From assembly GCF_007827795.1 (NCBI RefSeq), contig NZ_VITI01000004.1:1-64000 (forward strand): 64,000 nt of DNA. Direction: 5' to 3'. A model generated the notes under the pieces. It searched no databases and was not told the origin of the DNA. It saw only the letters and a list, made by a program, of their open reading frames with translations. Within the stretch, counting starts at the first letter, position 1. Every line of letters starts with the position of its first letter. Below, one piece after another: positions 19,232 through 28,935 of this stretch. A program made the position numbers and the translations under genes. Origin of the DNA: Azospirillum brasilense (GTDB lineage: Bacteria; Pseudomonadota; Alphaproteobacteria; Azospirillales; Azospirillaceae).

Positions 19232-19311
19232 TATGTCGATGACGCCTGTCCTGATGAATCTGTGACGTGGGCTCCTCGTATCTGACCAGGGTATCTGGCC
19301 AGGGAACTTGG

Positions 19312-20367
19312 TCAGACTGCCCCGGCAAAGGTCCAGCGGGTCGTCTCGCCGCTGCGGAAGGGCAGCACGGCCTCGCCGTCGGCGGTCAGCACGATGTCCG
19401 GGGCGGTGGAGGGCGTGCGCTCCAGCACCACCTTGTCCTCGTTGACCGGCAGGCCGTAGAAGCGCGGGCCGTTCAGGCTGGCGAAGGCCTCCAGCTTGTC
19501 CAGCGCGCCCGCCTCGTCGAAGGCCTCGGCGTAGAGTTCCATGGCGTTGGCGGCGGTGAAGCAGCCGGCGCAGCCGCAGGCGCTCTCCTTGGCGGTCACC
19601 GAATGCGGGGCGGTGTCGGTGCCCAGGAAGAACGGCCCCTCGCCCGACGTCGCGGCCTCGACCAGGGCCACGCGGTGCGTCTCGCGCTTGGCGATGGGCA
19701 GGCAGTAGAGGTGCGGTCGGATGCCGCCGGCGAACAGGTGGCTGCGGTTGATCAGCAGGTGATGCGCGGTGATGGTCGCCCCCACCCGGCCCGAGGCGGC
19801 GTGCTCGCGCACGAAGGCCACGGCCTCCGCGGTGGTCGCGTGCTCCAGCACCACGCGCAACGCCTTGTAACGCTCAAGCAGCGGGCCGAGGGTGCGCTCG
19901 ATGAAGACGGCCTCGCGATCGAAGATGTCCACATGGGCGTCGGTCACCTCGCCGTGGATCAGCAGCGGCATGCCGATCTCCGCCATGCGCTCCAGCACCG
20001 GGGCGATCTTGCCGAGGTCGGTCACGCCGTGGGCGCTGTTGGTGGTGGCGTTGGCCGGGTAGAGCTTGGCGGCGGCGAACACGCCGTCCTCGAACCCCTG
20101 GGCCAGATCCTCGGCGTCGGTGCCGTCCGTCAGATAGGCGGTCATCAGCGGCGTAAAGGCGTGGCCCTCCGGCAGGGCGGCCAGGATGCGCTCCCGGTAG
20201 GCCACGGCGTCGGCCGTACGGGTCACCGGCGGCTTCAGGTTCGGCATGATGATGGCGCGGCCGAACTGGTGAGCGGTGAAGGGCAGCACCGCCTTCAGCA
20301 TGGCGCCGTCGCGCAGGTGCACATGCCAGTCGTCGGGACGGCGAAGGACGAGACGGTCGGTGGGCAT
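19312..20367 (-). CDS. pyrC: Dihydroorotase
   Basis: Cyclises carbamoyl aspartate to dihydroorotate in pyrimidine synthesis (351 aa). Features of the PyrC zinc amidohydrolase type are present: [13 protein letters not shown] with the HxH metal ligands, [16 protein letters not shown] with the carboxylated lysine, [39 protein letters not shown], and FLGTDTAPH with the catalytic aspartate. The end of the protein, around the FAGAV tail, is complete. It is divergent from hisS across 157 bp. Confidence 0.95.
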   Translation of the reverse strand: MPTDRLVLRRPDDWHVHLRDGAMLKAVLPFTAHQFGRAIIMPNLKPPVTRTADAVAYRERILAALPEGHAFTPLMTAYLTDGTDAEDLAQGFEDGVFAAAKLYPANATTNSAHGVTDLGKIAPVLERMAEIGMPLLIHGEVTDAHVDIFDREAVFIERTLGPLLERYKALRVVLEHATTAEAVAFVREHAASGRVGATITAHHLLINRSHLFAGGIRPHLYCLPIAKRETHRVALVEAATSGEGPFFLGTDTAPHSVTAKESACGCAGCFTAANAMELYAEAFDEAGALDKLEAFASLNGPRFYGLPVNEDKVVLERTPSTAPDIVLTADGEAVLPFRSGETTRWTFAGAV

Positions 20368-20524
20368 GGCGGCTCCGGCACGGATGTATGGGGTTTGCCG
20401 GAGTTCTAGACCCTTACGGCCCCCCGCTCAACGGTATCCGGCCACTGCATTGGTGACGGGACCGGCGAAAGCCGCTAGAACCCTAGCCGAATCCCCAGGG
20501 ACATTCGAAGCCGGACCCGCGCCG

Positions 20525-21874
20525 ATGAGCCTCATTACCCCCCGCACCCCGCCCGGAACGATGGAGCTGCTGCCGCGCCAGCAGGTGGCCTTCCAGCGTC
20601 TGCTCGACACCATCCGCCGCGGCTACGAGCGGTTCGGCTTCGTGCCGGTGGAAACCCCGGTGTTCGAGACGGTGGATACCCTGCTGACCAAGTCCGGCGG
20701 CGAGACCGAGAAGCAGGTCTATTTCGTGCAGTCCACCGGCGCCATTCAGCAGGGGAACAAGCCGGACATCGCGCTGCGCTTCGACCTGACGGTGCCGCTC
20801 GCCCGCTACGTGGCGGAGCATGAGCGCGACCTCGCCTTTCCCTTCCGCCGCTACCAGATCCAGCGCGTCTACCGCGGGGAGCGCGCGCAGCGCGGGCGCT
20901 TCCGCGAATTCTACCAGTGCGACATCGACGTGATCGGCAAGGACAGCCTGTCCGCTCATTACGATGCGGAGATCCCGGCGGTCATCTACCACGTCTTCCG
21001 CGAACTGGACTTCGGCGGCTTCACCATCAACGTGAACAACCGCAAGGTCCTGCTCGGCCTGCTCGACGGGCTGGGGGTGGACGACGCGGAGAAGCGCGTC
21101 CTGGTCCTTCGCGAGATCGACAAGCTGGACAAGATCGGCCGCGACAAGGTGCGCGACAGCCTGACCGGCCTCGGCATGGCCGCCGACGCCGCGGAAAAGA
21201 TCCTGTCCCTGATCGACGCCAAGGGCACCAACGAGGAGACGCTCGCCGCGCTGGGCGCGCTGGGCATCGACAACGAGACCTTCCGCCAGGGTGTCTCGGA
21301 GCTGACCACCGTCATCGAGGGGCTGAAGGCCCTCCAGGTGCCGGACGGCGTGGTGCGCATCAACCTCGCCATCGCGCGCGGGCTGGATTACTACACCGGC
21401 ACGGTCTACGAAACCTTCCTGAACGACCATCCGGGCATCGGTAGCGTGTGCTCCGGCGGGCGCTACGACAACCTCGCCAGCCACTACACCAAGTCGAAGC
21501 TGCCGGGAGTCGGCATCTCCATCGGCGCGACGCGGCTGTTCTACCAGCTGATGGAAGCCGGCATCATCAAGGACGGCGGCGCGACCGCCCAGGTCCTGGT
21601 GACGCAGATGGACCCGGCCCTGTCCGCCGACTATTACGGCCTGGCGACGGCGCTGCGGGCGGCGGGCCTCAACACGGAAATCCAGCTCGACGGCGGCAAG
21701 CTCGCCAAGCAGATCAAGTACGCCGACAAGGCGGGCATTCCGCTGGTCGTCCTGATGGGCTCCGACGAGAAGGCCCGCGGCACGGCGACGCTGAAGCATC
21801 TGGTGAAGGGCGAGCAGGTCGAAGTCCCGCTGGCCGATCTCGCCGCCAAGGCGAAGGAACTGCTGGGGGCCTGA
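20525..21874 (+). CDS. hisS: Histidine-tRNA ligase
   Basis: A class II aminoacyl-tRNA synthetase (449 aa) charging tRNA-His. Motif 2 is visible as [20 protein letters not shown] with [13 protein letters not shown]. The histidine signatures are [15 protein letters not shown] and CSGGRYDNL, and the C-terminal anticodon-binding domain includes VLVTQMDP and [12 protein letters not shown]. HisZ, the ATP-PRT regulatory paralogue, is excluded because the anticodon domain is present. The start is the ATG directly before the conserved [13 protein letters not shown] block. Confidence 0.94.
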   Translation: MSLITPRTPPGTMELLPRQQVAFQRLLDTIRRGYERFGFVPVETPVFETVDTLLTKSGGETEKQVYFVQSTGAIQQGNKPDIALRFDLTVPLARYVAEHERDLAFPFRRYQIQRVYRGERAQRGRFREFYQCDIDVIGKDSLSAHYDAEIPAVIYHVFRELDFGGFTINVNNRKVLLGLLDGLGVDDAEKRVLVLREIDKLDKIGRDKVRDSLTGLGMAADAAEKILSLIDAKGTNEETLAALGALGIDNETFRQGVSELTTVIEGLKALQVPDGVVRINLAIARGLDYYTGTVYETFLNDHPGIGSVCSGGRYDNLASHYTKSKLPGVGISIGATRLFYQLMEAGIIKDGGATAQVLVTQMDPALSADYYGLATALRAAGLNTEIQLDGGKLAKQIKYADKAGIPLVVLMGSDEKARGTATLKHLVKGEQVEVPLADLAAKAKELLGA

Positions 21875-21921
21875 CATCTTCCCCTCCCCCGCCGCAGGCG
21901 GGGTCATTGCATTTGAAGTCT

Positions 21922-22038
21922 CCTCTCCCCTCTGGGGAGAGGGTCAGGGTGAGGGGGTTGCGCTTGTGCCGGACGTAGCGCCCCGCGCAACCCCCTCACC
22001 CGGCCCTCCGGGCCACCCTCTCCCCAGAGGGGAGAGGG
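21922..22038. repeat. Long imperfect inverted repeat (REP-like)
   Basis: The left arm 21922-21963 and right arm 21985-22038 are complementary over most of their length. Each outer portion is itself a small hairpin around CTCTGGGGAGAG. The arms flank a 21-nt centre, and the right arm carries an extra GGCCCTCCGGGCC hairpin. This is a typical intergenic REP/BIME-like element, and similar G/C-rich modules recur at 38352-38452 and 47560-47640. It lies between hisS and the next rightward gene and may also stabilise or end the hisS transcript. Confidence 0.7.
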
Positions 22039-22064
22039 GTCGTCCACCGCAGTGAGCCCCGCCC

Positions 22065-23993
22065 ATGGCCAGCGTCGCCGAAGCCCTGAACCTCGCGCTC
22101 GACCATCATCTGTCCGGGCGGCTGGAGGAGGCGCGGCTGCTCTACGGCCGCATCCTGGAGGTGGACCCGGACAACCCCCACGCCCTGCATTTCGCCGGGC
22201 TGCTGGCGGCCCAGACCGGCGCGGTGGCGGACGGGGTGGCGATGATCCGCAAGGCGGCGGCCCGGCTGCCGCTCGCTGCCGACATCCACGGCAATCTCGG
22301 CAAGGCGCTGATGGCGCTGGGCACGGCGGACGGGGCGGCGCGGGCCGCCGCCGCCTTCCGCAGCGTCCTTGCCCTGCAACCCGAGGGCGCCGGCGACTGG
22401 TTCGCCCTGGGCGGCGCCCTGATCGAGGCCGGCGACGGTCCCGCCGCCCACCGCGCCCTGACCCGCGCCCTGACCGCCAGCGCCGCCACCGACAGCGAGC
22501 CGCTGGCCGAAGCCTTCGAACGGGCCGGCATGCAGCTCTACGCCGCCGCCGACTGGGCGGGCGCCACCGACGCCTTCCACAAGGCCCGCCGCCTCGCCCC
22601 GCAGCGCGCCGAGGCGCACCGCATGCTTGGCGCCGCGCTGGCCCAGACGGGCGATCCGGACGGCGCCGTGGAGGCGCTGGGCGAGGCGCTGCGGCTCGAT
22701 CCGACGCTGGCCGAGGCGCAGACGAACCTCGTCCATCTCCTGGTCGCGCTGGGCCGCTTCGACGAGGCGGAACGGGCCGGGCGGCGGGCCGTGGCCCTGG
22801 ACCCCGGCAACGCCGACGCCTACGGCAACATGGTGCCGCTGCTGGAGCAGACCGTCCGCGTCGCCGAGGCGCTGCGCCAGTGCGGGCGCGCGGCGCGCAT
22901 CGCCCCGGAGCGGGCCGCCTTCCACCGCAACCGCCTGTCCCTCCTGCTGCACGAGGGGCGACGCGACGAGGCGGTCGCCGCCGGGCGGGAGGCCACCCGC
23001 CGCGCCCCCGCCGACGCCGAGGCCCATCTGGCGCTCGCCGTCGCCCTGCTCGCCTCCGGCCAGTTCCGCGAGGGGTGGGAGGAGTTCGAGTGGCGCTGGG
23101 AGACCCGGCAGCTCGACCCCGTGCACCGCGGCCTCCCCCAGCCGCAATGGACCGGGGCGGAGGATGTGGCGGGCCGGACCATCCTGCTCTACGCCGAACA
23201 GGGACTCGGCGACACCCTGCAGTTCGTCCGCTACGCGTCGCTGCTGGCCGGACGGGGGGCGCGGGTGATCGTCGGCTGCTCCCCCGCCCTGGTCCGGCTG
23301 ATGGAGCGGGTGGACGGCGTGTCGGCCGCCGTCGCCTGGGGTGGCGAGCTTCCCGCCTTCGACCTGCACATCCCGATGATGAGCCTGCCCCGCGCCTTCG
23401 CGACGGATTTGGACAGCATCCCGGCCACGGTGCCCTATCTGCGCGCCGATCCCGCCGACGTCGCGGCGTGGCGCGAGCGCTTTCCGGTGAAGGATGGGCG
23501 TCCGCGCGTCGGGCTGGTCTGGGCGGGGTCGCCGCGCACGGTGCGCGGGGTGGCCAGCCCGATCGACCGGCGGCGCAGCCTGCCGCTGGCCGCCCTGGCC
23601 CCCCTGGCCGAGGTGCCGGGGGCGCGCTTCGTCAGCCTCCAGATGGGGCCGGGCGCGGCGCAGCTGGCCGAGGCCCCGGCGGGCATGGACATCGCCGACC
23701 CCATGGGCGGCGTCCGCGACTTCGCCGACACGGCGGCGCTGGCCGAGACGCTGGACCTCGTCATCACGGTGGACACCTCCGTCTGCCACCTCGCGGGCGG
23801 TCTGGGGCGGCCCACCTGGACGCTGTCGCGCGCCGACGCCTGCTGGCGCTGGCTGGGCAACCGGGAGGTCAACCCCTGGTACCCGACCATGCGGGTGTTC
23901 GGCCAGGACCGCTCTGGCGACTGGTCCGGCGCGGTCGCCCGCCTGCGCACGGCGTTAACGGATTTCGTGGCGGCGCGCGGTCACGCCCCTTAA
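22065..23993 (+). CDS. TPR protein with glycosyltransferase-like C-terminal domain
   Basis: A 642-aa protein. The N-terminal half (about residues 1-340) is a series of tetratricopeptide repeats (EARLLYGRILEVDPDNPHAL, GAALAQTGDPDGAVEALGEA). The C-terminal half has a GT-B-like fold with ILLYAEQGLGDTLQFVRYAS, VGLVWAGSP, and DLVITVDTSVCHLAGGLGRP followed by WTLSR and WRWLGNREVNPWYPTMRVF. This arrangement is common in alphaproteobacteria and is often linked to flagellin or surface glycosylation, but the donor and acceptor are unknown. No flagellar gene is near. The ATG follows the inverted-repeat element closely. Confidence 0.8.
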   Translation: MASVAEALNLALDHHLSGRLEEARLLYGRILEVDPDNPHALHFAGLLAAQTGAVADGVAMIRKAAARLPLAADIHGNLGKALMALGTADGAARAAAAFRSVLALQPEGAGDWFALGGALIEAGDGPAAHRALTRALTASAATDSEPLAEAFERAGMQLYAAADWAGATDAFHKARRLAPQRAEAHRMLGAALAQTGDPDGAVEALGEALRLDPTLAEAQTNLVHLLVALGRFDEAERAGRRAVALDPGNADAYGNMVPLLEQTVRVAEALRQCGRAARIAPERAAFHRNRLSLLLHEGRRDEAVAAGREATRRAPADAEAHLALAVALLASGQFREGWEEFEWRWETRQLDPVHRGLPQPQWTGAEDVAGRTILLYAEQGLGDTLQFVRYASLLAGRGARVIVGCSPALVRLMERVDGVSAAVAWGGELPAFDLHIPMMSLPRAFATDLDSIPATVPYLRADPADVAAWRERFPVKDGRPRVGLVWAGSPRTVRGVASPIDRRRSLPLAALAPLAEVPGARFVSLQMGPGAAQLAEAPAGMDIADPMGGVRDFADTAALAETLDLVITVDTSVCHLAGGLGRPTWTLSRADACWRWLGNREVNPWYPTMRVFGQDRSGDWSGAVARLRTALTDFVAARGHAP

Positions 23994-24059
23994 CCCCACA
24001 ACCACTGGGCGCATTCGTGGCGCCGCCGCAACGGTCCGCTACGAATTTGAGTTACACCG

Positions 24060-24126
24060 ATTTCGAGGCGGACTCGCACCCCCGAAGGTCAGGGGATTAC
24101 ACCGGTTGTTAACCAAGGCGCCTCTA
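24060..24126 (-). other. Degenerate tRNA-like sequence (doubtful)
   Basis: On the minus strand the sequence GGTTAACAACCGG is followed by TGTAATCCCCTGACCTTCGG and GGGTGCGAGTCCGCC. Together these resemble the D-loop, anticodon, variable arm and T-arm of a class II tRNA. The anticodon stem and acceptor stem do not pair properly, so it cannot be a working tRNA. It may be a decayed tRNA or chance similarity. Confidence 0.2.
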
Positions 24127-24141
24127 CATTCCGGCCATATC

Positions 24142-24161
24142 GCTTGGCCTTTTTGCCAAGC
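24142..24161 (+). terminator. Hairpin with T-rich flank
   Basis: A 7-bp stem (GCTTGGC / GCCAAGC) with a CTTTTT loop is followed by ATTTT. It lies 150 nt downstream of the TPR gene and 50 nt upstream of the next rightward gene, and could end the former transcript. Confidence 0.4.
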
Positions 24162-24210
24162 ATTTTAACCAATTCGCGGGCGTCGCCCGCGGTCATGGCT
24201 GGAGCCGGAC

Positions 24211-27200
24211 ATGACACGGTTGTGGGTGCGGCGCGCGATCTGGGGTGTGACGCTGGCGGCGACGCTGGGCGGCGGCGCTCTTCTGGCGCAGGAGGAGATG
24301 CGCACGTCGCGGCTGCAGGCCCGCCTGCTCGCCGGCTATGCCAAGGACATGACCTACACGCTGAGCGAGGGACCGAACCCCGCCGCGCGCCACCCCACCC
24401 AGGGTCCCTACAACGAGCGGATGGGCTATGTCGGGCTGCCCGGCTATCTGCGCTCGCTGACCTCGGACATGTACGCGGTGGAGATGCAGGCGCATCTGTC
24501 GCCGAGGCTCGACCAGTTCATGGCCGCCGGCGGCTTCCCGATCTACCACGAGAAGACGCGCGCCGGCCTGACCCTGCTGGACCGCAACGGCACCGCGCTG
24601 TTCTCCGCCCGCTACCCGGAGCGGGTCTTCGCCAAGTTCGAGGACGTGCCGCCGCTGGTCGCCGCCACGCTGCTGTTCATTGAGAACCGCGAGCTGCTGA
24701 ACACCGACGAGCCGCGCCGCAACCCCGCCGTGGAGTGGGACCGCTTCGCCGGCGCCGTGGCGATGCTGCCGGTGCAGTGGGTCAAGCCCGGCCAGCGCTC
24801 CCCCGGCGGCTCGACCCTGGCAACCCAGATCGAGAAGTACCGCCACTCCCCCGATGGCCAGACCAGCGGCGCCACGGAGAAGCTGCGCCAGATGATCTCG
24901 GCCAGCACCCGCGCCTATCTGGACGGCGAGGACACCGGCGCCCACCGCCGCCGCATCCTGATCGACTATCTGAACTCCACCCCGCTGACCGGGCGCCCCG
25001 GCTTCGGCGAGGTGAACGGGCTGGGCGACGGGCTGTGGGCCTGGTTCGGCACCGACCTCGCCATCGCCGAGAAGGTGCTGTCGGAGGAGCCCGCCGACGA
25101 CCGCGCCCTGCAGGTGAAGGCGCTGGCCTACAAGCAGGTTCTGAGCCTTCTGCTCGCCCAGCGCCGTCCCTCCTATTACCTGATCCAGGACCGGCAAGCG
25201 CTGGAGCGGCTGGCCGACAGCCATCTGCGCGTGCTGCATGGCGCGGGCGTGATCGACACCGCGCTGCGCGACGCGGCCCTCGGCCTGACGCTGAAGTTCC
25301 GCGAGGACCCGCCGCAGGCCCAGACCGCCAATTTCGTGGAGCAGAAGGCCCCCAACGCCATCCGCGCCCGGCTTCTCTCCATGCTCGGCGTGTCCAGCCT
25401 CTACCAGCTCGACCGCATCGACCTGACCGCCGAGTCGACGCTCGACGCCCCGGCGCAGCAGCGGGTGGTCGAGGTTCTGGCGAAGCTGGGCGACCCGGCC
25501 TTCGCCGCGCAGATGGGGCTGACCGGCGAGCGGCTGCTCGACACCAAGGGCAGCGACCTGTCCAAGATCATCTACTCGGTCACGCTGTACGAACGCGGGC
25601 CGGACGCCAACTACCTGCGCGTCCAGGCCGACAACCTCGACCAGCCGCTGGACATCAACGAGGGCGCCAAGCTCGACCTCGGCTCCACGGCGAAGCTGCG
25701 CACGCTGGCGACCTACCTGGAGATCGTGGCGGAGCTGCACACCCGCTACGCCCACCTGCCCAAGGACTTCCTCGCCGACGTGGAGGAGGAGGCGTCCGAC
25801 AACCTGACGCGCTGGGCGGCGAATTGGCTGTCGACGTCCGGCAACCGCGGATTGAGCGCCATGCTCGACGCCGCCATGGAGCGCCGCTACTCGGCGAACC
25901 CCGGCGAGGCCTTCTTCACCGGCGGCGGTCTGCACAGCTTCGTGAACTTCAACCCCCGCGACAACGGCAGCGTCCTGACCGTGACCGAGTCGCTGCGCAA
26001 TTCGGTCAACCTGCCCTTCATCCGCATGATGCGCGACGTCGTGCAGTTCTATCTGTCCGAAGGCGGCGACGACAGCACCGACATCCTGCACAACCCCGAC
26101 CACCCCGCCCGCCAGGCCTATCTCGCCCGCTTCGCCGACAAGGAAGGCAGCGACTTCCTGAACCGCTTCTACAACAGCTACCGGAAGCACACGCCGGACG
26201 CGATGCTGACCATGCTGGCGGCCCGGTCGCGGCCGATGCCGCACCGCCTGTCGGTGATCTTCCGCACCGTGCGCCCGCAGGCCGGGGTGAAGGAGTTCGG
26301 CGCCTTCCTGCGCGCCCGCCTGCCCGACGCCAAGCTGGACGACGGCGACATCGCGTCGCTCTACGGCAAATACGGGCCGGGCAAGTTCCCGCTGAACGAC
26401 CTCGGCTATCTGGCGCGCGTCCATCCGCTGGAGCTGTGGCTGGTCTCCTACCTGCAGAAGCGCCCCGACGCCAAGCGGCAGGAGGTGCTGGAGGCCAGCG
26501 TGCAGGAGCGCCAGGAAAGCTACCGCTGGCTGTTCAAGAAGGGGCAGTCGGCCCAGAACACCCGCATCCGCATCGGGCTGGAGGAGGAGGCCTTCCAGCG
26601 CATCACCGAGCAGTGGCGCAAGCTGGGCTACCCCTTCGAAACGCTCGTCCCGTCCTTCGCCACCGCCATCGGCAGCTCCGCCGACCGCCCGGCGGCCCTG
26701 GCCGAACTGGTCGGCATCATCCAGAACGACGGGGTGCGCCAGCCGACCGTGCGCGTGCGCAAGCTGCATTTCGCCGCCGGCACGCCCTACGAGGCCATCG
26801 TCGGCCTGGGCGAGCTGCGCGGGCAGCGCGTGATGAAGGCGGAGGTCGCGGCCACCCTGCGCAAGGCGCTGATGGACGTGGCGCAGAACGGCACGGCCAA
26901 GCGCGTCTGGGGCTCCTTCAAGGACTCGGCGGGGGCGGTCATCCCGATCGGCGGCAAGACCGGCACGGGCGACCACCGGCTGGACCGCTACGGCCCCGGC
27001 GGGCACCTGATCGAGTCGCGGGCGGTGAACCGGACGGCGACCTTCGCCTTCTACATCGGCGACCGCTTCTTCGGCACCATGACGGCCTTCGTCCATGGCC
27101 CGGAGGCCGACAACTACCGCTTCACCAGCGCCCTGCCCGCCCAGCTGCTGAAGAGCATCGCCCCGGCGCTGCAGCCCCTCATCGACCCCGGCGTGACCAA

Positions 27201-27237
27201 GACGGCCGACACCGGCAAGCCGCAGACCGGGCTGTGA
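24211..27237 (+). CDS. Atypical class A penicillin-binding protein-like transglycosylase
   Basis: A 1008-aa envelope protein. An N-terminal signal anchor (RRAIWGVTLAATLGGGALLA) precedes a GT51-type transglycosylase domain with LLFIENREL (putative catalytic Glu158) and PGGSTLATQIEKYRHSP (GGST at 199-202). A transpeptidase-like domain follows with Ser492-TA-Lys495 (LGSTAK), Ser598-V-Asn600 (SLRNSVNLPF) and a GGKTGTG box (Lys916). All three transpeptidase motifs are present, but the SxN-to-KTG spacing of about 316 residues is much longer than usual, and the first GT51 motif is ENRELL rather than the usual EDRxFxxH. It likely synthesises or edits peptidoglycan under special conditions. It is a single gene closed by a strong terminator. 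Confidence 0.78.
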   Translation: MTRLWVRRAIWGVTLAATLGGGALLAQEEMRTSRLQARLLAGYAKDMTYTLSEGPNPAARHPTQGPYNERMGYVGLPGYLRSLTSDMYAVEMQAHLSPRLDQFMAAGGFPIYHEKTRAGLTLLDRNGTALFSARYPERVFAKFEDVPPLVAATLLFIENRELLNTDEPRRNPAVEWDRFAGAVAMLPVQWVKPGQRSPGGSTLATQIEKYRHSPDGQTSGATEKLRQMISASTRAYLDGEDTGAHRRRILIDYLNSTPLTGRPGFGEVNGLGDGLWAWFGTDLAIAEKVLSEEPADDRALQVKALAYKQVLSLLLAQRRPSYYLIQDRQALERLADSHLRVLHGAGVIDTALRDAALGLTLKFREDPPQAQTANFVEQKAPNAIRARLLSMLGVSSLYQLDRIDLTAESTLDAPAQQRVVEVLAKLGDPAFAAQMGLTGERLLDTKGSDLSKIIYSVTLYERGPDANYLRVQADNLDQPLDINEGAKLDLGSTAKLRTLATYLEIVAELHTRYAHLPKDFLADVEEEASDNLTRWAANWLSTSGNRGLSAMLDAAMERRYSANPGEAFFTGGGLHSFVNFNPRDNGSVLTVTESLRNSVNLPFIRMMRDVVQFYLSEGGDDSTDILHNPDHPARQAYLARFADKEGSDFLNRFYNSYRKHTPDAMLTMLAARSRPMPHRLSVIFRTVRPQAGVKEFGAFLRARLPDAKLDDGDIASLYGKYGPGKFPLNDLGYLARVHPLELWLVSYLQKRPDAKRQEVLEASVQERQESYRWLFKKGQSAQNTRIRIGLEEEAFQRITEQWRKLGYPFETLVPSFATAIGSSADRPAALAELVGIIQNDGVRQPTVRVRKLHFAAGTPYEAIVGLGELRGQRVMKAEVAATLRKALMDVAQNGTAKRVWGSFKDSAGAVIPIGGKTGTGDHRLDRYGPGGHLIESRAVNRTATFAFYIGDRFFGTMTAFVHGPEADNYRFTSALPAQLLKSIAPALQPLIDPGVTKTADTGKPQTGL

Positions 27238-27288
27238 AGGATGGGGCTGTGACCGGCGCGCTGGGGCCGCCGACCCGGACAGTGAAAA

Positions 27289-27318
27289 GGCCCGCCCCGG
27301 AAAACCGGAGCGGGCCTT
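27289..27318 (+). terminator. Rho-independent terminator after the PBP-like gene
   Basis: The stem GGCCCGCCCCGG / CCGGAGCGGGCC (one mismatch) closes an AAAA loop and is followed by TT. It also carries AAAA before the stem, so it can act on the convergent small gene's strand as well. Confidence 0.8.
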
Positions 27319-27353
27319 CATCGTAAGCCGAAGAGAAAACGGCCGGGCGCGCC

Positions 27354-27611
27354 TTACGCCAGAGCGGGCTCCTGGGCGGCGGAGACGGCGGCCGGCAGGG
27401 AGGCCAGCAGCAATTCCAGCTCCGCCGCGGCAACGTTCAGCGGCAAGCCGGGACGGTAACCGCGCAACGTCTCCAGCGCCCGGTCGAAGGCGCTCTCATG
27501 ATCGCCCTGATCCAGGTCGCTTTCATCCAGCGCCGCCAGATAGGCGTGCGCGACGGCGGCGGTCTCCTTCGGCGTAAGGTCGTCAACCTGCAAGGACGTG
27601 ATGGGGAGCAT
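27354..27611 (-). CDS. Small hypothetical protein
   Basis: An 85-aa acidic protein that I do not recognise. It begins MLPITSLQVDDLTPKETAAV, is mostly helical by eye, and ends with the alanine/leucine-rich ELELLLASLPAAVSAAQEPALA. No signal peptide or membrane helix is obvious. The start at the ATG of MLPITS is preferred over GTG at 27650 because the extra residues look random, though the ribosome binding site is weak. It lies alone between the convergent PBP-like gene and bfr. Confidence 0.6.
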   Translation of the reverse strand: MLPITSLQVDDLTPKETAAVAHAYLAALDESDLDQGDHESAFDRALETLRGYRPGLPLNVAAAELELLLASLPAAVSAAQEPALA

Positions 27612-27777
27612 GATGGCGGTTCCCGTACAGACTGAAGCGGAAACCCGCAATCTACGGCAACATGGTTAACAAGGCGTTGCCGACACCGCCCCGCCACTCT
27701 GCGAAAAAGGGGGAAACGCAAAGGGGCGCGGCCCGTGGCCACGCCCCTCCGATCAGTCCCGAGTGGCTTCGAGCGGA

Positions 27778-28254
27778 TCAGCTCTCGCCGTAGATCTGCT
27801 CCTGCTGGTAGGCGACGATGCCCACGCGCTGGATCAGGTCGAGCTGCGTCTCGATCCAGTCGATGTGCTCTTCGGTGTCGTCCAGCAGCTCGGTGAGCTG
27901 CGCACGCGTCTCGTAGTCGCGGACCTGCTCGCACAGGGTGATGGCGTCGATCAGATCGGTGCGGGCCTTGTGCTCCACCTTCAGATCGTTGCCGAGCATT
28001 TCCGGCACGTCCTCACCGATCATCAGCTTGCCCAGGTCCTGAAGGTTGGGAAGACCTTCCAGGAACAGGATGCGCTCGATCATCTTGTCGGCGTGCTTCA
28101 TCTCGTCGATGGATTCTTCGTAGATCTTGTGCGCAATGCGCTTCAGGCCCCAGTTCTTCAGCATGCGGGCATGCAGGAAGTACTGGTTGATCGCCGTCAG
28201 CTCGTTGGTCAGGATCTTGTTCAAATGGGTGATGACCTGCGGATCGCCCTTCAC
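27778..28254 (-). CDS. bfr: Bacterioferritin
   Basis: A 158-aa heme-containing ferritin, exactly the usual length. It stores iron in a 24-subunit shell. Ferroxidase ligands are in place: [20 protein letters not shown] with the first glutamate and [20 protein letters not shown] with ExxH. Further along are [20 protein letters not shown] and [16 protein letters not shown]. The heme-ligand methionine follows ADKM. GTG at 28254 with GGAGG 6 nt upstream replaces the usual ATG of MKGDP. No bfd gene is adjacent. Confidence 0.95.
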   Translation of the reverse strand: MKGDPQVITHLNKILTNELTAINQYFLHARMLKNWGLKRIAHKIYEESIDEMKHADKMIERILFLEGLPNLQDLGKLMIGEDVPEMLGNDLKVEHKARTDLIDAITLCEQVRDYETRAQLTELLDDTEEHIDWIETQLDLIQRVGIVAYQQEQIYGES

Positions 28255-28665
28255 GCCCTGCCTCCATGCGGTTTGTTTGTCGAATCGCAACGTTTCTGGA
28301 ATGACCATGCCCCATTTGTCGAGCCTTGGCAACCAGCTGGACGGCAGTCGACAGAACAAATTCTCCACATCACATCAGAACAGCCATCGCAATTGCGAGT
28401 GAATATCAAAAACAGCGCCGGGCAGGCTGGACGATGAAGTGAAACATAGAAAAGCAACCCTATGAATTTTGATAGTTTTACTTCATGAAACTGCGATATC
28501 AACACAATTTTTCTTGAAATATGGGAAGTTTGAGATGCCGGATCTGCAATGCTCGTGAAGAGCAACAGGACCCACGGAAGCCCAAAGCGGGGCAATCGCA
28601 GCCCGCCACCAGCCCGGTCCACGCCCATCGGCGCGAGATCCTGGATATCGCCATTGTTGGATTTA
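28255..28665. promoter_or_regulatory. bfr upstream region with an AT-rich inverted repeat
   Basis: This 411-bp gap between bfr and tRNA-Leu has no credible gene. It includes an AT-rich patch unlike the surroundings with an inverted repeat, ATGAAGTGAAAC (28434-28445) and GTTTTACTTCAT (28475-28486), matching at 11 of 12 positions around a 29-nt centre. The repeat lies about 180-230 nt upstream of the bfr start. It might be an iron-responsive operator or a small transcript, but no Fur or Irr consensus is clear. Confidence 0.4.
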
Positions 28666-28748
28666 TGGTGCGGGCGGCGGGACTCGAACCCGCATGCCTA
28701 AGCGAAGGATTTTAAGTCCTTTGCGTCTACCGATTCCGCCACGCCCGC
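28666..28748 (-). tRNA. tRNA-Leu (anticodon TAA)
   Basis: The minus strand begins GCGGGCGTGGCGGAATCGGT and ends in GGGTTCGAGTCCC, an acceptor strand of GCCCGC, and an encoded CCA. The anticodon arm is AGGACTTAAAATCCT, giving anticodon TAA. A variable arm (CGCTTAGGCATG) places it in class II as expected for leucine, and the acceptor stem GCGGGCG pairs fully with CGCCCGC. Confidence 0.97.
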
Positions 28749-28935
28749 GCACCGTCGCGGATCGGCTCGGAGAACAGGTTGCCCCCGCCCGCCGGAGTTG
28801 CATATCATTGTATGCACCCCACCGTTCCGCTGGATTGACTTAGACAATCGGCGGGCGTTTGGTCAAGGATTGAGCGCGCTTGAGGCGCCGGACACGCAAA
28901 AATCCCCGCAACCCTGGCGTTCAAGGGAGGTGAGT

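Noticed and set aside
24193..27321. Very long open frame on the minus strand opposite the PBP-like gene
   Set aside because: It is a GC-skew shadow: its residues (runs of Gln, Val, His, Gly, Ala) match no family, while the plus strand has all PBP motifs.
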